Assembly: GCA_017472965.1 (NCBI GenBank) | Contig: JAFUNR010000036.1 | Span: 1 to 64,000 of the forward strand | Direction: 5' to 3' | Length of the DNA: 64,000 nt | Source of the DNA: Oscillospiraceae bacterium | GTDB lineage: Bacteria > Bacillota > Clostridia > Oscillospirales > Ruminococcaceae | Notes under the pieces: generated by a model | Database searches by the model: none | What the model was told of the DNA's origin: nothing | The model's input: only the letters and a program-made list of their open reading frames with translations | Program-made: the position numbers and the translations under genes | Shown: positions 1-7,060 of the stretch, in pieces | How the letters are laid out: the number at the start of each line of letters is the position of its first letter | How positions within the stretch are numbered: the first letter of the stretch is position 1

Positions 1-838
1 TGTTAAAGCAGAATTCGCGTTCGCTGCCATCCAGCTTCCAGTGCTTGAGTACACCCTCCTCCAGCACCAGCTTGCCGCGGTCGCCGCTGATCTCCAGCCG
101 GTTGGTGCCGGGATATTCGCCGGTGGTGGTGATAAAGGTGGCTACGGCGCCGTTTTCGTATTCGGCGTAAATGGTGGCATCATCCTCCACCTCGATGTTG
201 TGATATTTGCCTTCGGTGCAGAATGCGCACACCCGTTTGGGCATACCGAAGATCCACTGCCACAGGTCGAGGTTATGGGGCGCCTGATTCAGAAGCACAC
301 CGCCGCCCTCGCCGCGCCAGCTGGCACGCCATGCGCCGGAATCATAGTATCCCTGATTGCGATACCAGTTGGTGATGATCCACACAAGGCGCTTGGGGTG
401 GCCCAGCTCACCGCTTTGCACCATCTGCCGCGCTTTGGCAAACAGGGGATTGGTGCGCTGGTTGAACATGATGCCGAACACTTTGCCGGTGCGCTTGTGC
501 ACCTCGATCATGCGCTGTACCTGACTGACCGCCACGCCGGCCGGCTTTTCGGTCAGTACATGCAGACCGCGTTCCATGGCCTGAATGGCGATTTCCGGAT
601 GCAGCCAGTGCGGTGTAGCGATGATGATGGCATCCACCGTGCCGCTGTCCAGCAGCGCCTGCGCGGTGTCAAAGCACTGCACTGCGGGAAAACGCCCCTT
701 TACCCATGCAAGACGGGTGGGGTCGATGTCGGCTACGGCACTCAGATACAGACCTTTGATGTGACCCTCGCCGATGCTTTGCACATGGGCGCTGCCCATA
801 TTGCCGATACCAATGATACCAATACGTACAGGTTTCAT
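1..838 (-). CDS. Gfo/Idh/MocA family oxidoreductase (3' end cut by window edge)
   Basis: About 279 residues are visible; the C-terminus runs off the left edge. The N-terminus has a Rossmann dinucleotide fold with GIGNMG at residues 10-15 and the catalytic-type EKPAG motif at 97-101. The second half contains the GGGVLLNQAPHNLDL segment, which carries the substrate-binding His of this family. These enzymes oxidise or reduce a sugar or inositol hydroxyl with NAD(P) in the cytoplasm. It is clearly paralogous to the next gene upstream (similar throughout, with EKP at the same residue), so the pair arose by tandem duplication. The start is chosen at the ATG behind a GGAAGG-like ribosome site. It is the last visible gene of a four-gene minus-strand operon with two TIM-barrel isomerases. 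The substrate cannot be read from the sequence. Confidence 0.9.
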   Translation of the reverse strand, partial: MKPVRIGIIGIGNMGSAHVQSIGEGHIKGLYLSAVADIDPTRLAWVKGRFPAVQCFDTAQALLDSGTVDAIIIATPHWLHPEIAIQAMERGLHVLTEKPAGVAVSQVQRMIEVHKRTGKVFGIMFNQRTNPLFAKARQMVQSGELGHPKRLVWIITNWYRNQGYYDSGAWRASWRGEGGGVLLNQAPHNLDLWQWIFGMPKRVCAFCTEGKYHNIEVEDDATIYAEYENGAVATFITTTGEYPGTNRLEISGDRGKLVLEEGVLKHWKLDGSEREFCFN

Positions 839-970
839 AATGCATTACCTTCCAAATATACAAAGAAATGCCGCCGGCAGCGCGGAAAAGCCCCCGGGTT
901 CCATCCCGGACAGACAGAACGAAGCCTTATTTGCGCTGCACGGCGGCAGTTGATGTACTATAAAACGGGT

Positions 971-2119
971 TTAACCCTGGATCTCGACCTTGGCTTCCAC
1001 ATCAGCCTTGCGGCGGGAGGTGGCAACGCGCTTCATCAGTTCGTTGTAGTAAACATCCTCGTCCACAGGAAGCTCCACGGGCTTGCCGAGGAATGCGGAG
1101 AGATGCATGGCATTGGACAGACTCAGACCGCGGATGCCCTCGGTACCGTCAGCGATCAGCGGAGTGCCGTGCAGGATGTTGCCGGCAAAGGCGTTCAGAA
1201 CGCCCACATGCTGCTCGCTCTTGCCGTCGGTTTCCACTTCGAAGGGGCCTTCCATGGGCGGGAGTGCAAAGCCGAGTTCGGCGGTGCGGCACCACTCACG
1301 CTCGTTGACTTCCAGTTTCCACATGGTCAGCTTGCCGCCCTCACTTACCAGCTTGCCCTTTTCGCAGTCGATCTCAAAGCGGTTGCTGCCGGGAGCATCG
1401 CCGGTGGTGGTGATAAAGCAGCCGGTGGCACCGTTTTCGTATTCCAGATAAGCGGTCACATCGTCCTCGACCTCGATATCGTGCCACTTGCCGAAATGCA
1501 GGTGCGCATCCACCTTGACGGGCAGACCGCAGATCCACTGGAACAGATCCAGCTGATGGGGGCACTGGTTCAGCAGAACGCCGCCGCCCTCACCGCTCCA
1601 GGTGGCGCGCCATGCGCCGGAATCATAGTAGCTCTGGGTGCGGTACCAGTCGGTGATGATCCAGTTGGTGCGTTTGATGGCACCCAGCTCGCCGGAATCC
1701 ATGATCTCCTTCATCTTGCGGTAGACATGGTCGGTACGCTGGTTGAACATCATGCCGAAGGTGACATTGCATTCTTTGGCAAGCTCGTTCATCTCGCGAA
1801 CCTGCTTGGTATACACACCGGCGGGCTTTTCAACCATGACATGCAGACCGCGGCGCATGGCAGCCATGGCGTAGGTGGGATGGTTGTAGTGAGGGACGGC
1901 CACCAGAACGGCATCCACAAGGCCGCTGTCCATCATTGCTTCGGCTGTGTCAAAGCAGGTCACGCCGGGCAGGTTCTCTTTGGCCCAGTCCAGACGGGCG
2001 GGGTTGATATCCGCAACAGCGGTCAGGGTGATTTCGGGGCATTTACCGGCTTTGATGTTGTTGGCATGGCCGCTGCCCATGTTGCCCACGCCGATGATGC
2101 CAAGACGTACAGTTTCCAT
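971..2119 (-). CDS. Gfo/Idh/MocA family sugar oxidoreductase
   Basis: 382 residues, the usual length for the family. GVGNMG at residues 10-15 binds the dinucleotide and EKPAG begins at residue 97, supplying the Lys seen in active members. A C-terminal alpha/beta domain follows, with the GGGVLLNQCPHQLDLF segment and its conserved His. It is a soluble NAD(P)-dependent dehydrogenase. It is a close relative of the downstream gene at 1-838 and lies in the same operon as two sugar isomerase/epimerase-type TIM barrels. Oxidoreductase plus TIM-barrel pairs are known from myo-inositol catabolism and from 3-keto-sugar/glycoside cleavage routes. Either could apply, and no inositol-specific partner gene is present in the window. 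Confidence 0.92.
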   Translation of the reverse strand: METVRLGIIGVGNMGSGHANNIKAGKCPEITLTAVADINPARLDWAKENLPGVTCFDTAEAMMDSGLVDAVLVAVPHYNHPTYAMAAMRRGLHVMVEKPAGVYTKQVREMNELAKECNVTFGMMFNQRTDHVYRKMKEIMDSGELGAIKRTNWIITDWYRTQSYYDSGAWRATWSGEGGGVLLNQCPHQLDLFQWICGLPVKVDAHLHFGKWHDIEVEDDVTAYLEYENGATGCFITTTGDAPGSNRFEIDCEKGKLVSEGGKLTMWKLEVNEREWCRTAELGFALPPMEGPFEVETDGKSEQHVGVLNAFAGNILHGTPLIADGTEGIRGLSLSNAMHLSAFLGKPVELPVDEDVYYNELMKRVATSRRKADVEAKVEIQG

Positions 2120-2170
2120 AATCAGTTCCCTTTCTTATTCCTTTTATATCCGATTGCGGTCGAAAACGGC

Positions 2171-2911
2171 TTATTCCAGACCGTTTGCTTTCAGGAAGGC
2201 ATAGCTGCGGGCCAGACAGTCAAACGGATCCTCACCGTTGCAGTCATCCTGCTCCACCAGTGCATACTGCACGCCGGTGTCGGCGGCTGCGGCAAAGATG
2301 GCATCCCAGTTCAGGTTGCCCTCGCCCACAGGGGTCATCTTGCGGTCATAGGTCATATCCTTGAAATGAATGCAGGGGGTGCGGCCCTCCAGCTTGCGCA
2401 GCCACTGTGCGGGATCGCCGCCGCCGGCCTGTACCCAGAAGGTGTCCATGGTGACACCCAGCTGTTCGGGGGTGAAACGGTCAATGAGCTGCTGCATGAT
2501 GATGGAATCGCCCAGCTTGGCAAATTCCATGTGATGGTTATGGTACATCAGCTGATGGCCCAGCTTGTGCATGGTCTCGCCCACAGGGGCAAATTTGGCC
2601 ACAAAGCCGTCCATTCCTTCCTTGGCGATATCGTAATAGCCGATGCCGATGTGCTTACAGCCGTAGACATCATGCTCGGCGCAAACAGCCTCGGTCTCGG
2701 TGAGCATACGGTCGCAGGGGGAATGGGTCAGCACGCAACGCAAACCGTTTTCTTCCAGCTTCTCCTTGATCCAGGCGGGCTCATAAGCGCACACGCCGGA
2801 AAGCTGAACGGTTTTGTAGCCGATATCGGCTACTTTTTTCAGACTCTCTTCCAGACCGGCCAGATCCTTGCAGGCATCGCGCAGGGTGTAAAATTGTGCT
2901 CCGATCTCCAT
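2171..2911 (-). CDS. sugar phosphate isomerase/epimerase-like TIM barrel
   Basis: 246 residues of the xylose-isomerase-like/AP-endonuclease-2 superfamily. Candidate divalent-metal ligands lie at the ends of the strands: the YHNHH segment, MDTFW (Asp), IHFKDM (His) and VEQDD (Glu) in the last third. There is no signal peptide, so it should act in the cytoplasm on a free or phosphorylated keto-sugar. It lies between an oxidoreductase gene and a second TIM barrel of the same superfamily on one strand with short gaps, which indicates one transcript. The family is catalytically diverse (epimerases, isomerases, dehydratases, 3-keto-glycoside lyases), so only the fold and metal chemistry are supported. 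Confidence 0.85.
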   Translation of the reverse strand: MEIGAQFYTLRDACKDLAGLEESLKKVADIGYKTVQLSGVCAYEPAWIKEKLEENGLRCVLTHSPCDRMLTETEAVCAEHDVYGCKHIGIGYYDIAKEGMDGFVAKFAPVGETMHKLGHQLMYHNHHMEFAKLGDSIIMQQLIDRFTPEQLGVTMDTFWVQAGGGDPAQWLRKLEGRTPCIHFKDMTYDRKMTPVGEGNLNWDAIFAAAADTGVQYALVEQDDCNGEDPFDCLARSYAFLKANGLE

Positions 2912-2995
2912 AAAAACATCGCTCCTTTTTCTGTATCGCTATGTTCATGCCGGAATGTCGCTTGCTGTGCATTCCGTAAAATGTACAAAACGGGA

Positions 2996-3844
2996 TTACA
3001 GCGCAGCCAGAATGCCCTTCAGCGCATCGGCGGCGGCATCAAAGGCGGCCTCTGCGGTGGGATAGGCAAAGGCATCGATCTTGGTCTCCTCACCCTCGCG
3101 CTCCAGCGCTTTCAGCCCGTCAAACACACTCAGGTGCGGTTCCAGTGTCAGCACTCTGCCGCCCTGAGCCTTGTAAGCGGCCAGCAGCTGGGGCAGATGT
3201 CCCTCGCCGCAGCCGGCAGGCACCACACGGCCATCGCTGAAAGCATCCTTTACATGGAAATATTCCACATAGGAGTGCAGCAGCTCCCATGCGGGCAGAG
3301 TGGCCTGACCGCACTGGATGAAGTTGGCGGGATCAAACACCGCGCGCAGCTCGGGGTAGACGGCATGCAGGTCGGCACACTCGGCGGCCATGGCGCCATA
3401 AATACCCTTTTCGTTTTCGTGGCAAAGCTTGATGGCACTGCCCCTGGCGGCTTCGATCATGCGGCCCAGCTGATCAATGACCTGACCGCGGCCCTCGGCG
3501 GGGGTGACACCCTCCGGTAAAAAGAAGCTGAACATACGCAGCGCGCCGGCACCAAGAATATCGCCCAGTTCCAGCGTATGACGGAATTTATCCAGATGGG
3601 CTTCGAAATCATCTGTCAGGCTGATCTTGCCCATGGGTGAGCCCACGGACCATACCCGCACGCCGGCGTCATCCAGACGCTTGCGCAGCTCGCGTGCCTC
3701 GTTCAGTGTCAGATCGGAAACATTTTTTCCGTCCACACCGCGGACCTCCAGACAGGGAATGTCATTTTTCTGCAGCGCGGCGATCTGGCCGACGATTTTG
3801 GAATCCGCCTCATCTGCAAACGCGCACAATGTCCAATCGTACAT
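2996..3844 (-). CDS. second sugar isomerase/epimerase-like TIM barrel
   Basis: 282 residues; first gene of the minus-strand operon. It has the same superfamily fold as its neighbour but is only distantly similar. The metal-binding pattern shows as Glu in LCHENEKG, Asp in FDPANF, His in FHVKD and Glu in LEPHL. It is cytoplasmic, with no signal peptide. Two different TIM barrels with two oxidoreductases suggest a multistep sugar conversion: oxidation, then isomerisation or elimination, then reduction. The start ATG lies about 90 bp downstream of a TTGCAT-17-TACAAT promoter shared back-to-back with an AraC regulator gene, the obvious candidate controller. Confidence 0.85.
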   Translation of the reverse strand: MYDWTLCAFADEADSKIVGQIAALQKNDIPCLEVRGVDGKNVSDLTLNEARELRKRLDDAGVRVWSVGSPMGKISLTDDFEAHLDKFRHTLELGDILGAGALRMFSFFLPEGVTPAEGRGQVIDQLGRMIEAARGSAIKLCHENEKGIYGAMAAECADLHAVYPELRAVFDPANFIQCGQATLPAWELLHSYVEYFHVKDAFSDGRVVPAGCGEGHLPQLLAAYKAQGGRVLTLEPHLSVFDGLKALEREGEETKIDAFAYPTAEAAFDAAADALKGILAAL

Positions 3845-3931
3845 CGTTCATCCTCACTTTCCTTGTTCAGGGCGGCAGAAGTCTCTTCTTTTTGTGAAAG
3901 ACAGACAAAGTCTGCAGCCTTATACACTTCC

Positions 3932-3960
3932 ATTGTAGTCAAAGTGGAAATGCAATGCAA
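3932..3960 (-). promoter_or_regulatory. promoter of the oxidoreductase/isomerase operon
   Basis: Read on the minus strand, the -35 TTGCAT (3955-3960) and -10 TACAAT (3932-3937) are 17 bp apart and lie 88 bp before the start at 3844. The -35 overlaps a cluster of TGCAA words. Confidence 0.6.
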
Positions 3961-3988
3961 GTGCAATTTGCTTTAAAGGGTATTGCAA
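3951..3988. promoter_or_regulatory. TGCAA repeat cluster between divergent promoters
   Basis: TGCAA occurs at 3951, 3956, 3962 and 3984, covering the -35 regions of both divergent promoters. The 5-, 6- and 22-bp spacings put several copies on one helix face. Binding by the adjacent AraC protein is inference. Confidence 0.4.
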
Positions 3989-4011
3989 ATCCGCGCATGT
4001 TTTGCTATACT
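3983..4011 (+). promoter_or_regulatory. promoter of the AraC regulator gene
   Basis: TTGCAA (3983-3988) and TATACT (4006-4011) are separated by 17 bp, 20 bp before the GTG start at 4032. Confidence 0.65.
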
Positions 4012-4031
4012 CGTAAAAGGAAAGGCAGGCG

Positions 4032-4877
4032 GTGGATTTGCAGTGTTTCGGGGCATTTGAGGCGGACAGGATCTACGGCCATCATCTGCGGGATGAGCAG
4101 CCGGATACCAGCCAGTATTATATGCACACACACTCCGGCTTTGAGCTTTTTTACTTCATCAGCGGCAGCGCCCGCTATCGTGTGGAGGCCAGCGTCTATC
4201 CGATGCAGCCGGGGGATATTCTGATCACCCGCAGCGGCGAGACCCACAGCCTGCTGCTGGATCCCTCACAGCCTTATGAGCGTATCGCCATCCATTTTTC
4301 ACCGGAGCTGATGACGGAAACTCTGAACAGCCGGCTGCTTTCGCCGTTTATGGACCGTCCGCTGGGGGTGCAGAATCGGTATGCGGCGCAGGAGCTTCCC
4401 GCCGATTTTGTGCGGCTTTGTCTGGAGCGGCTGCTGGTCTGCGGGCAGGAAGAAAGCGAGAGCGCCGTCTTTGCTTATCTGCTGCCGCTGCTGCAGGAGC
4501 TGTATAAGATCTGGCAGAGCCGTTCCCCTGAACCGGAGAGCGAAACGCCGCCGCTGGCTGCCCAGATGATCGCCTACATCAACCAGCACCTCAATGAGCT
4601 GGACGGCCTGCAGCAGCTGGAACAGCAGTTTTTTCTCAGCCAATCCCAGATCAATCGCATTTTCCGCCGTTTCACCGGCAGTTCGGTGTGGGAGTATGTG
4701 CAGATCAAGCGACTGTTTGCGGCTCGTCAGCTGCTGTATCAGGGGGTATCTCCCTGCAAGGCCGCTGCCGAGTGCGGTTATAAGGAGTATTCCACCTTTT
4801 ACCGCGCCTACAAAAAGCGGTTCGGCAACGCTCCGCAGCAGGATCAGGGCGAGGGCTTCCGCGAGCCCTACCGATAA
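4032..4877 (+). CDS. AraC family transcriptional regulator
   Basis: 281 residues. The N-terminal half is a cupin-like sensor domain (HTHSGFELFYF, then PGDILITRSGETH), typical of sugar-sensing AraC proteins. The C-terminal third has the two helix-turn-helix motifs: the FFLSQSQINRIFRRFTG segment and the family signature around KAAAECGYKEYSTFYRAYKKRFG. The GTG start follows an AAAGGAAAGG ribosome site and a good promoter; no better ATG exists upstream of the cupin. It is transcribed away from the oxidoreductase/isomerase operon from a shared 190-bp control region, so it probably regulates that operon in response to its sugar. The effector is unknown. Confidence 0.92.
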   Translation: MDLQCFGAFEADRIYGHHLRDEQPDTSQYYMHTHSGFELFYFISGSARYRVEASVYPMQPGDILITRSGETHSLLLDPSQPYERIAIHFSPELMTETLNSRLLSPFMDRPLGVQNRYAAQELPADFVRLCLERLLVCGQEESESAVFAYLLPLLQELYKIWQSRSPEPESETPPLAAQMIAYINQHLNELDGLQQLEQQFFLSQSQINRIFRRFTGSSVWEYVQIKRLFAARQLLYQGVSPCKAAAECGYKEYSTFYRAYKKRFGNAPQQDQGEGFREPYR

Positions 4878-4894
4878 AAAAGCAGTTGCTGAAG

Positions 4895-4925
4895 TTGATA
4901 ATTATATGTTATATTATAGTATAAT
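4895..4925 (+). promoter_or_regulatory. possible promoter of the S4-domain gene
   Basis: TTGATA (4895-4900) and TATAAT (4920-4925) with a long 19-bp spacer in an AT-rich tract. Other -10-like words overlap, so the exact site is uncertain. Confidence 0.35.
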
Positions 4926-5022
4926 ATAGGAAATATCGTATATAGGAAATACCGTACAGGAATACAACAGAAGTCCGAATACACTTCACAGGTTCGTGTG
5001 AAGTGTGCGGCAGGAGGAATTT

Positions 5023-5301
5023 ATGCGTATTGATAAATATCTGAAAGTCAGCCGTTTGATCAAGCGGCGTACCGTCGCTAACGAGGTTGCCGATGCCGGT
5101 CGTATTGAGGTCAACGGCCGCCCTGTCAAAGCCAGTTACGCTGTCAAGGTAGGGGATGTGATCACAGTCAGCTTTGGCAACCGGCCGGTCAGTGTCAAGG
5201 TCGTTTCCATTGATGAGCCCCGAGGCAAGGATGTCGCCCGCGAAATGTACGAGATCATCGACGAGGGCAAGCCGCTGGCTGTCAACCACGAACAGCAGTA
5301 A
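5023..5301 (+). CDS. S4-domain RNA-binding protein (RlmP/YlmH-Hsp15 type)
   Basis: 92 residues made almost entirely of one S4 RNA-binding fold: MRIDKYLKVSRLIKRR at the start, then the ANEVADAGRIEVNG loop and VKVGDVI. The family (Hsp15/YrfH-like; YabO/RqcP in Bacillus) binds 50S subunits carrying nascent-chain tRNA and takes part in ribosome-associated quality control. The ATG at 5023 is preceded by AGGAGG with 5-nt spacing; an in-frame start 18 bp upstream lacks a ribosome site. The gene is monocistronic and closed by a strong terminator. RqcP is the likely equivalent, but one short domain does not prove it. Confidence 0.85.
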   Translation: MRIDKYLKVSRLIKRRTVANEVADAGRIEVNGRPVKASYAVKVGDVITVSFGNRPVSVKVVSIDEPRGKDVAREMYEIIDEGKPLAVNHEQQ

Positions 5302-5314
5302 ACAAGATCAACAG

Positions 5315-5351
5315 AGATGCCGCAGAGCCTGTGTGTTCTGCGGCATCTTTC
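5315..5351 (+). terminator. intrinsic terminator after the S4-domain gene
   Basis: An 11-bp perfect stem (5315-5325 with 5338-5348) is followed by a short T run. Confidence 0.75.
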
Positions 5352-5602
5352 ATGCTTTAAAACATTGAGGCATCAGAGAAAAAGACTGTCGAATGGTCGA
5401 AATGAACAAAGAAATCATTAAAAATAGTGCAAAATCACGAGGATTTCAAAGTGAGAGCTGATTTTCACGCTGTTTTGCTTTGAAAAAAGCGGATGGACGG
5501 GTGAGGAAAGCGAAAACGGAACTTGACGCTGACGGGGAGTTTCTGCTAAAATTCTTGGGACGGAAACGAAAGTATCGGGAAAGGAGGCTGAAAGTCACAC
5601 CG

Positions 5603-6730
5603 ATGTTTGCCCGTATCAGAAGTTTTTTGCACTATATCCACGGCCGGCTGCGCCATTTTGCTGCCCGTCTGCGTGAGGCTGCATACCGCCATTGCCGATG
5701 CCGTGTTCAGAAAATCATTGTGCCCATCGTGCTGAGTCTGTGCCTTTTTGCCGCCATCGATCTGGTATTTGAGCAGATCTGCATGGTGTATGTCACCGAT
5801 TCCGATGGTGCTTCCAGTGTTCTGCTGGTTCAGGATGAAAGCACCGAGGAAATTGTTCGCCTGTCCGGTTTGCAGGTGGGGGAATACGATGAATATTTTT
5901 ATACCTCCTACAGCGGTAACCGTGCAGTGCTGACAGTGCAGCGTGCCTATCAGGTCAGCGTGACGGCAGACGGTGTTACCCATACCGCGTGGCTCAACGG
6001 CGGTACGGTACAGGATGCCCTGCAGCAGCTGGAGATTACACTGGGACCGGACGATTATGTGGAACCCTCCCTGCATTCTCCGTTGGAGGAGGGCGAAAGC
6101 GCCCGTGTTTACCGTGTCACCTATACCGACAGCGTTGTGCAGACGCCCATTCCTTTTGAAACCGAATACCGATATACAAGCCTGCTGCACCGCCGTCACC
6201 TGAAAAACCGCACCTATGTTATGCGAGAGGGCAGCGACGGTATGCTGGAAACGGTCTTTCGCGAGCGCCGTGTGGATGGTGTGGTGGAAAGCAGTGAACA
6301 GATCGATGAATATGTTGCGGTGCAGCCGGTCAGTCAGCAGGTTCTGGCCTACGGTGCAGGCGTGCCGGTGTCGAAACTCTCTGCTCCGGCGGGCTACACG
6401 GTCAGCAATAATGTTCCCAGCAGCTACCAGTATGTGATACCCAACGCCATCTGCACAGCGTATTCCTCCTCCGGCGGGCGCGGCGCCAGCCGTCTGGGGC
6501 TTTATGCGGGCACTGTGGCGGTCAACCCCAATGTTATTCCCTACGGCACTATGATGTATATCACCGCAGCAGATGGCAGCTTTGTCTATGGCTGGGCCAT
6601 TGCCACCGATACCGGTACTGCGCTGATGGAGGGCATCATTGATATCGATCTCTACTATGATACCTATCTGGAAAGCGTGCTCAACGGCAAAAAAGCGCTG
6701 AATGTCTATGTGATCGGAAAAGTACAGTAA
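5603..6730 (+). CDS. DUF348-G5-3D domain cell-wall protein (YabE-like)
   Basis: 375 residues from the chosen ATG. A basic cytoplasmic tail is followed by one membrane segment (around IIVPIVLSLCLFAAIDLVF). Next come a DUF348 ubiquitin-like repeat (QRAYQVSVTADG to PLEEG) and a G5-like domain (ETEYRYTS to VLAYG). The C-terminal 3D domain holds the Asp pairs in ATDTGTA and DIDLYY, with CTAYSSSGG at its start. The domain order matches YabE/resuscitation-factor-like proteins that cleave or remodel peptidoglycan outside the cell. The reading frame stays open to a TTG at 5480. The ATG at 5603 lies 15 nt after AAGGAGG, which is rather far, so the true start may be slightly upstream. Confidence 0.8.
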   Translation: MFARIRSFLHYIHGRLRHFAARLREAAYRHCRCRVQKIIVPIVLSLCLFAAIDLVFEQICMVYVTDSDGASSVLLVQDESTEEIVRLSGLQVGEYDEYFYTSYSGNRAVLTVQRAYQVSVTADGVTHTAWLNGGTVQDALQQLEITLGPDDYVEPSLHSPLEEGESARVYRVTYTDSVVQTPIPFETEYRYTSLLHRRHLKNRTYVMREGSDGMLETVFRERRVDGVVESSEQIDEYVAVQPVSQQVLAYGAGVPVSKLSAPAGYTVSNNVPSSYQYVIPNAICTAYSSSGGRGASRLGLYAGTVAVNPNVIPYGTMMYITAADGSFVYGWAIATDTGTALMEGIIDIDLYYDTYLESVLNGKKALNVYVIGKVQ

Positions 6731-6738
6731 TTCTGCAA

Positions 6739-6773
6739 AGCTGCTGCGGCCTTACGGCTGCAGCGGCTTTTTT
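6739..6773 (+). terminator. intrinsic terminator
   Basis: A 13-bp stem with one or two wobble pairs (6739-6751 with 6756-6768) ends in seven T residues, just after the 3D-domain gene. Confidence 0.8.
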
Positions 6774-6888
6774 GTGCGGCGGAAAGGAGGATCCTGCCAG
6801 AAGCACGAAGTTCATAATAAATTGTCGGAAATTCACAAAAAAATGTGAAATTAACAGAGAGGTACAAGCAATTTACCAGAAAAAGCAC

Positions 6889-6916
6889 TTGAAAAAACCG
6901 AAAAAGATGGTATGAT
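6889..6916 (+). promoter_or_regulatory. promoter of the glycogen operon
   Basis: TTGAAA (6889-6894) and TATGAT (6911-6916) with a 16-bp spacer; the leader to glgB is about 140 nt. Confidence 0.6.
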
Positions 6917-7060
6917 ATAGATGTATAAATATTATTACGGCAGGCTACGGGAGTGGGATGGCTCTGCGGGGCATGCGCAAGCATGAAATCGGTTGTACAC
7001 CGCGTATGGAATGGTGTGTGCGGCCGGGCTTTGCCGTGTAAAAGAGAGGAGGGGCCATTT

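Noticed and set aside
41..3520. A very long plus-strand open frame (over 1100 codons)
   Set aside because: It is antisense to three clear enzyme genes, has no family features and is a product of GC-rich codon bias. The same applies to other long antisense frames, such as 10251-13025 across the glycogen genes and 22220-24328.
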